NCBI GenBank assembly: GCA_001189345.1
Contig: LFKV01000010.1
Span: 62,001-126,000 of the forward strand
Direction: 5' to 3'
DNA length: 64,000 nucleotides
DNA from: Candidatus Paraburkholderia kirkii
Lineage (GTDB): Bacteria > Pseudomonadota > Gammaproteobacteria > Burkholderiales > Burkholderiaceae
A model generated the notes under the pieces. That model worked only from the letters and a program-made list of their open reading frames with translations, did no database searches and was not told the origin of the DNA. The position numbers and the translations under genes were made by a program. Shown in pieces: positions 50,339-59,998 of this stretch (position 1 is its first letter; every line of letters starts with the position of its first letter).

Positions 50339-51629
50339 GCGAACTCTGACGACGTGGGTGCTGGCGTCCGCCCTGGGATACGCGCACGTCGCATGCGCCG
50401 ACGACCTCGCCGCCATCGTCCAGCAAGCGCTCGATTACGACGCGGAGCTCGCGCAGGCGCGCGCCAGCTACGAGGCGGCGAAGCTGTCCGTGCCGATTGC
50501 GTGCGCCACGTTGCTGCCCCAGATCACAGGCGGCTGGGGGCGGGCGTACAACCGCATCGACATGGATGGTTTTCCGAGGCAGGACTACTGGCAGAGCGGC
50601 TGGATGGTCAACGTTTCGCAACCGCTCTTCGACTGGAGCAAGTGGACGGCCTATCGCCAGGCCGATTTCGTCGTGGCGCAAGGCGCCGTCGATTTTGCGG
50701 GCGCGCGGCAGACGGCGATCCTCCGGGCGGTGCGCGCCTATTTCGACGAACTTGCCGCGGAAGACGAAGTGAAGCGCTCGGAAGAATATTCGAAGGCCAT
50801 CGATTTCCAGCGCGATCAGGTCCGCCGCAAGCGCGCGGCAGGCGAGGCGACGCTGATCGACGAGCAGGAGATGGCGACCGCGCGGGAGCAGGCTCAACTG
50901 CAGTTGATGGACGCGCAGCAGGATCTGGGCATCAAGCGTCGCGCCGTGCAGCAGGTCACCGGGCGCGCGTTTTCCACGCTCGCCGCGCTGCCGTCTGGCA
51001 TGGCGCTGCCAGGTCTGGCGGAAGGCGAAGAGGTCTGGGCGGAGCAGGCAAGGACCAGAAGCTACGGCGCGCAGTCGAAGCAGCTCGGCTGGGAGATCGC
51101 TAGGCTCGATTCGACCAAGGCGCGCTCGGCGGGTTATCCCGTCGTCAGCGTGACGGGCAGCTACTCGCGTCCCACGACGACGACCATCGGCATGCTGCAG
51201 GTGCAGATCCCGCTCTTCTCGGGCGGCGAGATCCAGGCGCGAGTCAGGCAGTCGCTGGCATTGGAGGACAAGGCGGAGCAAGGCTTCGTGGCGGCTTCGG
51301 TGCAGGCCGAAGCATCAGCGCGGGACAACTATGCGCGATACGTGCGCGAGCGCATCAAGACCGATTCGCTCTCGCATCTCGTCGCGACGGCGGGCGACGC
51401 GCTTCGCGCGACGGAAATCGGCTATAAGGTCGGCAGCCGCGCGAGCACCGATGTCGTGCGCGCCATCAATACGCTCCTCTATACCGCGAAACGCGACCTC
51501 TTGCGCTCGCATTACGGCGCAATCGTCGCGTTCCTGCAACTCAAGGCCGACGTTGCCACTCTGAGCACGGCCGACATCGAATCGATGAGCGCGATGCTCT
51601 GCTGCGCAGCGGGAGCCGCGCCCAGATAG
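50322..51629 (+). CDS. TolC-family outer membrane efflux protein
   Basis: Open reading of about 435 aa; start at 50322 (MRSMLRRT) or 50331. The signal peptide ends around AHVACADDL. Long alternating helices typical of TolC: DLAAIVQQALDYDAELAQARASYEAAKLSV, NVSQPLFDWSKWTAYRQADF, QAQLQLMDAQQDLGIKRRAVQQVTG, VQIPLFSGGEIQARVRQSLAL, ASTDVVRAINTLLYTAKRDLLRSHY. It overlaps the ABC transporter stop, so it was the last gene of the export operon. The only member of the operon without an obvious lesion, although its partners are dead. Confidence 0.88.
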   Translation: MRSMLRRTLTTWVLASALGYAHVACADDLAAIVQQALDYDAELAQARASYEAAKLSVPIACATLLPQITGGWGRAYNRIDMDGFPRQDYWQSGWMVNVSQPLFDWSKWTAYRQADFVVAQGAVDFAGARQTAILRAVRAYFDELAAEDEVKRSEEYSKAIDFQRDQVRRKRAAGEATLIDEQEMATAREQAQLQLMDAQQDLGIKRRAVQQVTGRAFSTLAALPSGMALPGLAEGEEVWAEQARTRSYGAQSKQLGWEIARLDSTKARSAGYPVVSVTGSYSRPTTTTIGMLQVQIPLFSGGEIQARVRQSLALEDKAEQGFVAASVQAEASARDNYARYVRERIKTDSLSHLVATAGDALRATEIGYKVGSRASTDVVRAINTLLYTAKRDLLRSHYGAIVAFLQLKADVATLSTADIESMSAMLCCAAGAAPR

Positions 51630-51635
51630 CGGCGC

Positions 51636-52211
51636 TCATTTCGTGCTCGCGCCGTTCCTGACCACGCGCACCACGCGCGCGAGCGCCTTCAACGCATCCG
51701 CGGGCGTGTGCGCGAGCTGCGCCGCGACGATGGCGCCGTTGACCGCGAGCGCCTGCGCGTCGGCCTTCGAGGTGCGCGACGCCGGCATGAGCGCGCGGAT
51801 CGCCATGGTCATGTCGCGCTTGTGACGCCGTGAAATCTCTACCGCCTGCGGCAACGTGTCGCCCACTTCCATGACCGACTTGATGAACGCGCATCCGCGA
51901 TACGCATCGCTGCCGAACCATTCCGCCAGTGCCGGCACGAGCGCCGAGAGCGTGCCGCCGTGGCGCTGCAAGGCGTCGCCAAACCACGCCATCCAGACTT
52001 CGTGGCGATATCGAGGAACGCGACGATCAGATCGTCCTTGCTCGGAAAATAGCGATAGAAGGTCTTCTTCGCGACGCCCGACGCGGCGATCACGCGATCG
52101 ATGCCCGTGGCGCGAATGCCGTCGCGATAGAAGAGATCGTGAGCGGTGCGCAGAATGCGCGCCTCCGGCGCGAGGTCCGCGATTTCGACTGGGGGAAGCT
52201 GCGGGGTTCAT
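51636..52211 (-). pseudogene. TetR-family regulator, frameshifted
   Basis: The HTH is in the frame [58 protein letters not shown], while the start (MNPAA at 52211) and the C-terminal ligand domain ([41 protein letters not shown]) are in another frame. Two base changes, near codon 3 and near 52000, are needed. About 192 aa repaired. It is divergent from DUF1348, with a perfect palindrome between them, a usual TetR self-control arrangement. Confidence 0.82.
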
Positions 52212-52258
52212 TCAATCAATTGAAGACAGGTTCGTCTACCTGCGCTAGAGTGCATCGG

Positions 52259-52276
52259 GTAGACAGATCTGTCTAC
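52259..52276. promoter_or_regulatory. TetR operator candidate (18-bp perfect palindrome)
   Basis: GTAGACAGATCTGTCTAC in the TetR-DUF1348 gap, 37 bases before the DUF1348 ATG. A second related half-site (AGACAGGTTCGTCTAC) lies at 52225-52240. Form and position fit a TetR binding site. Confidence 0.75.
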
Positions 52277-52312
52277 ATCGCTCACCGCTACCCGCGTCAG
52301 GGAGGATTCGCC

Positions 52313-52793
52313 ATGGAAAGCAAGCCGCCGTTCCCGCCGTTCGATGAAGAATCGGCCAGGCTCAAGGTTCGTCTCGCGGAAGATGCGTGGAACACGCGCG
52401 AGCCCGAGCGGGTGTCGCTTGCCTATAGTATAGTGGTATAGTGAAGACGCGCGCTGGCGCAATCGCGCGGAATTTGCAAACGGCCGCGCGGAAGTCGTCG
52501 CGTTCCTGCGACGGAAGTGGGCGCGCGAGCTCGACTATCGGCTCATCAAGGAGCTATGGGCGTATAACAGCAACCGCATCGCGGCGCGCTTCGCCTACGA
52601 ATGGCATGACGACGCCGGCAACTGGTATCGCAGCTACGGGAACGAAAATTGGGAATTCAACGAGGCGGGGCTGATGACGCATCGTCACGCGTCCATCAAC
52701 GATCTGCCCATCAGGGAAGCGGACCGCAAGTATCACTGGCCGCTCGGCCGCCGGCCCGGCGACCATCCGGGCCTGAGCGACCTGGGTTTCTGA
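52313..52793 (+). pseudogene. DUF1348 (SnoaL/NTF2-like) protein, broken by a 13-bp insertion
   Basis: ATG behind [51 protein letters not shown], then 13 extra bases (52424-52436) from local duplication of TATAGT/TAGTGG motifs shift the frame into TAG. Removing them restores [62 protein letters not shown] ... HPGLSDLGF to the stop at 52793. Typical DUF1348, about 155 aa, often adjacent to TetR regulators. Enzymatic role unknown. Confidence 0.85.
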
Positions 52794-52894
52794 GGAGCGG
52801 CTACTGGTTGACACGGCGCATCGCATCTGCTGCGGCGCCGGGCTTCGCCTGCATCCTGCCCGCGATCTCCCGGCCGTGCCGCATCTGCCCGCCG

Positions 52895-53919
52895 TTACAG
52901 ATTGCGGCTGCGGCGGAACGTCCACCATCCCGCCAGCACGATGAAGCTCGCGACGATCGCCACGAGCAGCCAGAAGCCGTGGTGATTCTCCGCGAGCGGA
53001 ATGCCGCCCACGTTCATGCCGAAAAAGCCCGCGACGATATTGATCGACAGCGCGAGCACGGTCACGAGCGTCAGCGTGAAGAGCGTGCGGTTGCTTTGCT
53101 CGTCCATGCGCGTCGCGACTTCTTCCTGCAGGAGCTTGATGCGCTCGACGAGGCCCGCGAGATCGTTGAGCACGAGTGAGAACTCTCTTCGGTCGCGTCG
53201 CGCAGGTCCTGGATGTCCTGCGCATGCAGCCAGCGCGGCAGTCGCGCGAGCAGGCGGAACACCGAGCCGGGTTCGGGCGCGAGCAGACGCTGCAGTCTCA
53301 CGAGCACGCGCCGCAGGCCGCCGAGATCGGTGCGGGTCTCGGTCCTGCGCATCGAGAGAAAGCGGTCCTCGATGCCGTCGACCTCGACGCTCGTGCGCCG
53401 CACGATAGCACGAGCAAGTCGGCCTGATCGCGCAGCAGATGCGCGATCAGCTCGGCGGGAGAACGGAACAGCTCGCCGCGCCTGACCGACTCGCGCAGCG
53501 AATCGATGGAGCGCAGGGGCTTCAGACGTGCCGTGACGAGCTGCTTCTGATGCGTGTAGACCCACAGCGTCGCGATCTCCGAGGGCGTCAGCTCGAAGTT
53601 GAACATTACGTCGTTGATGACCGCGAAGAGCGCGCCCTCCTGGTGCTCGATGCGCGTCGAGTGCGAGCCTTCGTGCAGCGGTGTCGAAGAATGCGTCGGG
53701 CAGGCCGAGAAGGCCTCGCATCCAGCGCTCGCACGCGCTGTTCGCAAGGTCGAAGTGCAGTCAGACAAATTCCTTGGTCGTGTCGTCGCGGGCGAGCCAT
53801 TCGCTCGCGGCTTCGGTGTCGATCGGCTCGCCGGGCCGATCGACATGAAATCGGAAGCCGCAGACGAGGCCGGAGAAATCGGAGCCGTACGGCGCTCTTT
53901 GCAGGGTAGCGGGATTCAT
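52895..53919 (-). pseudogene. CorA-family divalent metal transporter (ZntB-like), nonsense plus frameshifts
   Basis: Start MNPATLQRAPYGSDFSGLVCGF at 53919; TTKEFV is followed by in-frame TGA (53761-53763) where a Trp is expected (then LHFDLANSACERWMRGLLGLP). Shifts near 53680, 53410 and 53180 are needed for IEHQEGALFAVINDVMFNFE, VEVDGIEDRFLSMR and the C-terminal part. The pore signature GFFGMNVGGIPL and two terminal helices (LALSINIVAGFFGMN; FWLLVAIVASFIVLAGWW) are at the end. About 340 aa repaired. Inner-membrane Mg2+/Zn2+ transport, lost. Confidence 0.85.
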
Positions 53920-54212
53920 GCGGGAATTCGGTTTGCGGTTCTGGGTATTTCTGGGTATATCTGCGGGCGCTTGCTTCGAGGCGCGAGTCGTGCTGCCATG
54001 TGGTAGTGTGCCACCGGTCGCGCCTGAATCGCGATCGTACCGCGCGAACACGCCGGTGCGACAATCTCCGCATGTGCAAGGGGGCGCGCAAATATGACTG
54101 TCATATTGACAGCGTATCATCGCGCCACGCAAGACGGGCCGGGCGCACGCGCGGCGTCCGCATCGAGTCCTGCCGCGAGCGCGGCGCCGAACGCCAAACT
54201 GGGGAGAAGGCA

Positions 54213-54557
54213 GTGGAAGACCGTGACGATCTGGACGGTGCGACGCAGACGACCGCCAGAGGGCTCATCCGGCTCGCGTCGATGATCGCGGGGCTGGCGC
54301 GCGAAGGCGCGCTCGACACGCGTTTCGGCGCGAAGCTCTTCAGGCGGCTCGACAAGGAAGCGCGGCGCATGTCCGGACGCGGCGCGGCGCGGCTCGACGA
54401 AACCGAGCAGGCGGCGCTCGCCGGCGCACTCGGCGAACTGGACCTCGCGTTGCGCCAGCGCGACGCGGCCTCGCTCGTCGAGGCGAATGCGCGGCTGCGC
54501 GAGAGCGACAGTGCGTCGGGCAAGCGGCGCAAGAGCAAGAAAGACGACGATGCCTGA
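54213..54557 (+). CDS. Hypothetical charged protein
   Basis: GTG start behind GGGGAGAAGGCA; 114 aa: VEDRDDLDGATQTTARGLIRLASMIAGLAREGALDTRFGAKLFRRLDKEARRMSGRGAARLDETEQAALAGALGELDL ... ending GKRRKSKKDDDA. Helical, strongly charged with a basic C-terminal tail; no domain recognised. Clean ORF between corA and the response regulator. A reading upstream of the GTG is open but has no start with a good ribosome binding site. Confidence 0.55.
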   Translation: MEDRDDLDGATQTTARGLIRLASMIAGLAREGALDTRFGAKLFRRLDKEARRMSGRGAARLDETEQAALAGALGELDLALRQRDAASLVEANARLRESDSASGKRRKSKKDDDA

Positions 54558-54623
54558 ATTCCGGCTGGTCTGACCGGGCGCGAAACGTGCTGCGGCGCGG
54601 GCGTGTGAATCTGTCGATTGGCC

Positions 54624-55055
54624 ATGCCCGTAACCCTGCACTCTCCTCACTGCGCACTGTGGTCGAACCGCCGCGTCGGCGTGGACCGCGATCCGTGGCG
54701 CATTCTGGTCGTTGACGACAATGCGTCCAGCGCTGAAGCACTGGCAGCCGCGCTCACGGCCGACGGATTCGATACGCGCTTCGCGCTCTCCGGCGTCGAT
54801 GCGCTGCACTCGATCGATCCGTGGGTGCCGCATGTCGTCATTCTCGACATCACCATGCCCGAGCACGACGGCTACGCGACCGCGCGCGTGCTGCGGCGGA
54901 TCGCCCGCACGCGCGACGCCGGGATCATCGCGTTCACGGCGCTCGGTGAGGAGAGCGTGCGGCCCGAGGGCCTGGATGCCGGGTTCGACGGCTACTGCCA
55001 GAAGGGCAATCCGCCCGCGGCGCTCGTCCGTCTGATCGAGCGCCTCGTTCACTGA
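54624..55055 (+). CDS. Single-domain response regulator (CheY-like)
   Basis: Intact 143 aa. Receiver domain: RILVVDDNASSAEALAAALTADG (acidic pair), phospho-Asp in HVVILDITMPEHDGYA, Thr/Ser in IIAFTALGEES, Lys in GYCQKGNPPAALVRLIERLV. No output domain, so it probably acts by protein contact or phosphotransfer. An N-terminal 20-residue extension precedes the receiver. No kinase is adjacent. Confidence 0.88.
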   Translation: MPVTLHSPHCALWSNRRVGVDRDPWRILVVDDNASSAEALAAALTADGFDTRFALSGVDALHSIDPWVPHVVILDITMPEHDGYATARVLRRIARTRDAGIIAFTALGEESVRPEGLDAGFDGYCQKGNPPAALVRLIERLVH

Positions 55056-55373
55056 AATCACCCGGGATTCGCGCGCATTGCGGAATTTCGCGCGTCCGTT
55101 CGCTAAGTAATTGTTCCGTCCCTGCTAAACGACCCGGCGCGACGAGGTTGCGGCGCAGCACGCGCAAACCCTTGCCGGGCGGGCCATACAGACTGAATCG
55201 CACGACCGTGCGATCAGCGATTGTTGGCGCGGAGCGAAAACTGAATTGAAACTTATGGGGATAAAAAATCGATAGTAGGGGTATACACTGGCTTCCATCG
55301 ACGTAGCAGACAGTTTCTCGCAAGACCGCTGCGGCGCTTTCTGAATGAACGTCAACCGTCTTTGGAGCACACC
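55056..55373. other. 318-bp gap upstream of the 55374 gene
   Basis: No gene recognised. An AT-rich stretch around 55245-55290 (GGGGATAAAAAATCGATAGTAGGGGTATACACT) contains TATACACT, a possible -10 for the downstream gene. Otherwise featureless. Confidence 0.4.
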
Positions 55374-55649
55374 ATGAAACGCAATCTTCTCGCTACCCTC
55401 CTGATCGCCGCTTCCGCCGCCGTCGCTGCCCCCCGCCTTTGCGAGCGGCTATGGCCCGGCTCCGTTCTACCGTCCGGCCGTCGGCGCGCCGACGTCGCAG
55501 CAGGGTCCGAGCGCGCAAGCGATCGCCGCCAAGGAAAACGCTCACGGCGCCGACACGACCGCTTTCGGCGGCTCGCGCGACACGCTGGCTCAGTCGGGTA
55601 ACCGCGCGCATCCGGCAACAACCCGCAATCGGCCTTCTTCGGTCACTAA
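55374..55649 (+). pseudogene. Small exported protein, two frameshifts
   Basis: MKRNLLATLLIAASAAVAAP is a signal peptide; after a shift in the C-run near 55434 the natural reading is FASGYGPAPFYRPAVGAPTSQQGPSAQAIAAKE, NAHGADTTAFGGSRDTLAQSGNRAHP, and after another base change near 55613 NNPQSAFFGH and TAA at 55649. About 90 aa. The ending resembles that of the DUF4148 protein at 40253 (PVYFGR), a recurring style of secreted Burkholderia proteins; family not named. Confidence 0.6.
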
Positions 55650-55764
55650 TCGGGTCAGCCTGCCCGGCTCATCCGCCTGGCCGACCGGCAGACTGCTTCG
55701 GCGCCTGCCGACACGGACTCACGAGGTCTGCGTTCGGCGGGCGCCGTTCGTTTTTGCGCCCGAA

Positions 55765-56743
55765 TCAGGCCACCCTGGCGAGCGCGCTGCGCATCACGTC
55801 CGCAAGCTCCGACGCTTCGAACTTCGGAACTTCGACACATACGTGTTCGCGCCGACCTTGCGCAAGTGCTGCTCGTTCGCCGAACCGACAGCGACGAGTG
55901 GATCACCACCGGAATGTGCATCAGGCCCGTGTCCGCCTTGATGCGGCGCGTGAGCGTGAAACCGTCCATTTCGGGCATTTCCAGATCGGTCAGCACGAGC
56001 ACGATCTGATCGGCCACTTCGGTGCCTTCCTTTTGCGCCTTCTTCAGCGCGGCGTCGAGCACGTCCCACGCTTCCTGGCCGGTCTTGGTCATCACGAAGG
56101 GCGCGCCCATGGCGGTGAGGCTCTGCTCGATGAGCGCACGCGCTACGTCCGAGTCGTCCGCTGCGAGCACGCGCGCGCCCGGCCTGATCTGCAGCCGGCC
56201 GGTGTTCGCCTCGATAATGTCCGATTCCCGCGCCGGCAGCACGTCGCGCACGATGCGCTCGACGTCGAGCACCTGCGCGAGCCGCGAGCCGTCAACGTTG
56301 CCGTCCAGCCGCGCGAAGCTCGTCACCATGGTGCCGCCCGAGTGCGACTCCGCCGACAGCACCTGATTCCACTCCAGCCGCACGATATCGTCCACTTCCT
56401 CGACCGCGAGGCCTTGCGTCGTGCGCGCGAACTCGGTGACGAGCAGGATCTTCGGGCCGTTCTTCGGACGGCAGCCGGCGATGCGCGCAAGATCGATCAC
56501 GGGAATGATCTGCCCGCGAATATCCGCGACGCGGAGAATCTCCTCGGGCGATCCGGCCACGGCGGTGATCACCGGCATGGCGAGGATCTCGCGCACCTTG
56601 AACACGTTGATGCCGTAAAGCTCGCGCACCCCGTCGCGCGGCTCCGCGCCCGGCGTTTCGCCGAGCCTGAACAGAAGCAATTCGAACATGTTGCTGCCAG
56701 CGAGCCGCACGCGCTGCTCGATATCCTGCTGTGAATGACTCAC
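55765..56743 (-). pseudogene. cheV: Chemotaxis protein CheV, frameshifted near the end
   Basis: GTG start at 56743 (SHSQQDIEQRVRLAGSNMFELLLFRLGE). CheW-like domain: YGINVFKVREILAMPVITAV, VIDLARIAGC, VEEVDDIVRLEWNQVLSAE. Receiver domain: RVLAADDSDVARALIEQSL, VLTDLEMPEMDGFTLTRRIK (phospho-Asp), VVIHSSLS. Near 55905 and 55825 shifts interrupt GSANEQHLRKVGANTYVSKF and the final MRSALARVA; stop 55765. About 325 aa repaired. CheV couples chemoreceptors to CheA. Confidence 0.87.
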
Positions 56744-57152
56744 CTGCGCTCCCTGAGCGGCGCGTCGCGCCGCGTTGCCCTCGCGTATCGCTGCCTTGCG
56801 GCGACTTCCTGCCGGCTGCCTGATTAGCGGCACGAATCGGCGAAACTGAAGCCGAAACGTCACGCACGTGGAACAACCGCGCTTTATGATAGGGGGCGCG
56901 CCGCACTTGCGCGCTTCGCCGTTGATCTATACTTTTTTGAATGGTCGGGTTAATGCCGATGAAGGCGTTGGGCGCAAGGCTTTAGGCTGTGACCAAAGCC
57001 GGCGCTTCAGCGCTTGCTCGGCCCGCGCAGCGCGCCGTCATGGCGCAGGACAACCCGTCGCCCAGGCGCAGCACCGTTTCCTGCACACAACAACACGCAG
57101 TCGGCCGGCACGATGCATCGGCAGGCAGCGCGACACCAGTCGGAGGCGCTCG
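56744..57152. other. Gap between cheV and the CBS protein gene
   Basis: No supported gene; several overlapping short ORFs have no recognisable content. CGGAGGCGCTCG before 57153 is the ribosome binding site of the CBS protein. TATACT at about 56928 is a possible -10. Confidence 0.4.
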
Positions 57153-57593
57153 ATGGCAACAGTCGCACAGGTTCTGAATTCGAAACCCGACCAGACGGTC
57201 TATACGATTGCCGCAACGGCCTCGGTCTTCGATGCGATCAAGCTGATGGCCGACAAGCATATCGGCGCGGTGATCGTCACCGAAGGCGACGAGATCGTGG
57301 GCATCATGACCGAGCGTGACTATGCGCGCAAAGTCGTTCTGATGGACCGCGCGTCGAAGCAGACGCCCGTGCGCGACATCATGACCTCGCACGTGCGCTA
57401 CGTGCGCATGGACCAGACGACCGACGACTGCATGGCGCTCATGACGGACAAGCGCATGCGCCATCTGCCGGTGATTGACGGCGGCCGGCTCGTCGGCATG
57501 ATCTCCATCGGGGACCTGGTGAAGAACATCATCTCCGAGCAGCAGTTCACCATCCAGCAGCTCGAGTACTATATTCGCGGCGAGCACACGTAA
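57153..57593 (+). CDS. CBS-domain protein
   Basis: Intact 146 aa with two CBS motifs: VYTIAATASVFDAIKLMADKHIGAVIVTEGDEIVGIMTERDYARKV and VRYVRMDQTTDDCMALMTDKRMRHLPVIDGGRLVGMISIGDLVKNII. CBS pairs bind adenine nucleotides and regulate partner proteins. No other domain. The C-terminal QQFTIQQLEYYIRGE is typical of the Burkholderia members. Stand-alone gene. Confidence 0.92.
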   Translation: MATVAQVLNSKPDQTVYTIAATASVFDAIKLMADKHIGAVIVTEGDEIVGIMTERDYARKVVLMDRASKQTPVRDIMTSHVRYVRMDQTTDDCMALMTDKRMRHLPVIDGGRLVGMISIGDLVKNIISEQQFTIQQLEYYIRGEHT

Positions 57594-57757
57594 GCGGCGG
57601 CGCCGGCCGGGCACGCCCGCGTGCCGGCGAAGTCGGCCGGCGATCCGACTGTAAGCCTTTCGTTATAATCGGCGTGCCTCGTGCGGGAAGCGCGGGGCAG
57701 GATCGCCGTGTCCTTCGTGCACGGGAATCGCAACGAAACCGCGAAGGATCGCTGCCG

Positions 57758-58670
57758 ATGACCCCAACCGCCGCATCCTCCGCCCCCCGAAACGGGCGAC
57801 GCGCTCGCCGCCGAGGCGCCGTTTTTCATCGTGATAAACACAGGCTCGGGCCGCCAGCAGGCAGATGCGACGCGCGCCGCGCTCGCGCGCGAACTCGGCG
57901 CGGCCGGACGCCGCTTCGAGATGCGCGTCGTCGACGATCCGCGCCGCCTCGAAATCGTCGCGCGCGAAGCCGCGGCGGCGACCGGCACGCTCTGCACCGT
58001 CGCGCATGCCGCGTTCGATGCCGGCTGCCCGTTCGCGGCGCTTCCTCGCGGCACCTTCAACTACTTCAGCCGCGATCACGGCATTCCCGTTGATCTCGAA
58101 CCATCGATCAGACTGTTGCTCGACGCACGCGCCTATCCCGTGCAGGTGGGCTTCGTTAACGCACGGATGTTCCTCGTCAATGCCAGTCTCGGCCTCTATC
58201 CCCGGCTGCTCGAAGACCGCGAGACCTACCAAGCGGCAGTTCGGCCGCAGCCGGCTCGTCGCGCTGTGGTCGGCGCTTTTCACGCTGCTCAGGCCGCACC
58301 GCCATCTGCGTTTGCGCCTCGAACACGAAGGCAGTACGACCGAGATCCGCTCGTCGACGCTCTTCCTCGGCAACAACCGGCTGCAGATGGAGCAGATCGG
58401 CATGCCGGAGGAAGCGCGCGCTGGAACAGGGCTTGCTCGCCGCGATTGCGCCGCGGCCGGGTGGGGCGGCTCTCCGATTCGGATCACGTGATGAGCTTCG
58501 CGTTCGAGCGCATCGTGGTGACGCATCCGTCGAAGAAGCGCTGGCTCGTGAAGATCGCCACCGACGGCGAAATCACGCGGCTGCGGATGCCGCTGGAATT
58601 CCGCGTGTCCGACAAACCGCTGCTCCTGCTCAAGCCCGAGCCGGCGGCGGCGCTGGCGAATCGCTCATGA
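57758..58670 (+). pseudogene. Diacylglycerol kinase-family lipid kinase, frameshifts and deletion
   Basis: MTPTAASSAP at 57758, then shifted: APFFIVINTGSGRQQADATR (nucleotide-binding start), GTLCTVAHAAFDAGCPFAALPRGTFNYFSRD (GTxN loop), FVNARMFLVNASLGLYPRLLEDRE; another frame FGRSRLVALWSALFTLLRPHRHLRL, STLFLGNNRLQMEQIGMPEE; then DSDHVMSFAFERIVVTHPSKKRWLVKIATDGEITRLRMPLEF. The segment between AAIAPRP and the next block lacks about 15 hydrophobic residues. Four or more lesions. Its TGA overlaps the next ATG. Confidence 0.8.
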
Positions 58671-59517
58671 CCTTGCTGCTGCAGATTTCCGATACGCATT
58701 TCGGCACCGAGCGGCCGCAGGTCGTTGCCGCCTTGCTGCGCCTCGCCGACGCGCTCGCGCCCGATCTCGTCGTCCCTGTCCGGCGACATCACGCAGCGCG
58801 CCCGCAAGCGCCAGTTCGCCGCGGCGCGCGCATTCCTCGACGCGCTCGGCGCGACGCCCACGCTCGTCGTGCCCGGCAATCACGACATTCCGCTGTTCGA
58901 TCTGCTCGCGCGGCTCTTCATCCGTACGCGAATCATCAGCGCGCGTTCGGCGCCGATCTGGAGCCTTCGTTCGAATCGCCGGGACTGCTCGTGCTCGGCG
59001 TCAATACGACGCGACCCTATCGTCACACGGACGGCGAAGTGTCGATGCGGCAGATCAGGCGCGTCGCCTCGCGCCTTGAGACGGCGAGCGCGGCGCAATT
59101 GCGCGTCGTGGTCACGCATCAGCCGGTGGCCGTCACGCACGCGCAGGACGAAAAGAACCTTCTGCGCGGACGCGAGCGCGCGGTGCGGCGCTGGGGCGCG
59201 CGCGGGCGCGGATCTGATTCTCGGCGGGCACATTCATCTGCCGTACGTGCTGCCGCTGCACGACGATACCTTCGCCGGCCTGCCGCGCCGCGTGTGGGCC
59301 GTGCAGGCGGGCACGGCGCTGTCGTGGCGCACGCGTGGAACCATCGGCATATTCGGTGAACCTGATCCGCCATGACGCGGTCGCGGGCGGTGCCAGGCAG
59401 ACGAGCGTCGAACGCTGGGACTACTCGGAGACGGGCGAGGCGTTCGAGATGATCGAGCGCCACGATCTGGCGCTCGATGGCGCGACGCCGCCGGTCGCCG
59501 TCACGCTGGCCGGATGA
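58667..59517 (+). pseudogene. Metallophosphoesterase, frameshifted
   Basis: MTLLLQISDTHFGTERPQVVAALL (D-x-H), then in other frames LSGDITQRARKRQF (GD), TLVVPGNHDIPLFDLLARLF (GNHD), VVVTHQPVAVTHA, LILGGHIHLPYVLPL (GHxH) and RWDYSETGEAFEMIERHDLAL, ending at 59517. All metal-binding motifs of the calcineurin-like family exist but at least four frame changes separate them. Coupled to the lipid-kinase gene by ATGA, so the two likely acted in the same lipid-phosphate process. Confidence 0.83.
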
Positions 59518-59896
59518 CGAGTTCCGCGAAGCCCGTCGCGGCATCGTGCTCGCGCGTGTAACGAACGCCCGGCAGACTCGCGACGACGAGTTCCGCCGTT
59601 GTGCGCACGATGCAGCCCGGCGCGACGTGGCCGCCGAATACGCGGCCCCCGGCGTCGGACACGCTCACGTGCAGATGCGGGCCCTGCGCGGACAGCGTGC
59701 CGGCGAGCGTGAGGATTTCGAGGTCGCCGCGCAGCTCGGCCGCTTCGTCGCGGCCCGCATAGCGAATCCGCGCGACGCTCAGGCTGCCGATTCCCTGGAG
59801 CACGAACGCGGCCGACAGGCCGCGTGCATGGAAGGCGTGCTCGAGCGCGGCGCGCAGGTCGTCGCCGGGCGACAGGCGGAAGGTCAACGCGTGCAT
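59501..59896 (-). CDS. PPC/DUF296-domain protein
   Basis: Intact 131 aa: MHALTFRLSPGDDLRAALEHAFHARG, AAFVLQGIGSLSVARIRYAG, ILTLAGTLSAQGPHLHVSVSD, GGRVFGGHVAPGCIVRTTAELVV, a PCC (DUF296) fold with the conserved HLHVSVSD and GGHVAPGC metal-site motifs. In bacteria these small trimeric proteins have unclear function. It is convergent with the metallophosphoesterase, overlapping by 17 bases. Confidence 0.85.
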   Translation of the reverse strand: MHALTFRLSPGDDLRAALEHAFHARGLSAAFVLQGIGSLSVARIRYAGRDEAAELRGDLEILTLAGTLSAQGPHLHVSVSDAGGRVFGGHVAPGCIVRTTAELVVASLPGVRYTREHDAATGFAELVIRPA

Positions 59897-59941
59897 GAGC
59901 GAGGGACAAGGCCGGATCGCACTCAAGATTACACGCTCGCA

Positions 59942-59978
59942 GGCCAGGATGGCATGATGGCTGCGGCCCATCCTGGCC
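59942..59978. promoter_or_regulatory. Strong hairpin upstream of the MAPEG gene
   Basis: GGCCAGGATGG / CCATCCTGGCC, a perfect 11-bp inverted repeat with a 15-nt loop, followed by ATTTCTTTT, directly before the ribosome binding site CTGGAGG. It looks like a terminator but sits in a leader, so attenuation is possible. Alternatively it is the remnant terminator of a deleted gene. Confidence 0.45.
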
Positions 59979-59998
59979 ATTTCTTTTCTGGAGGCGCC

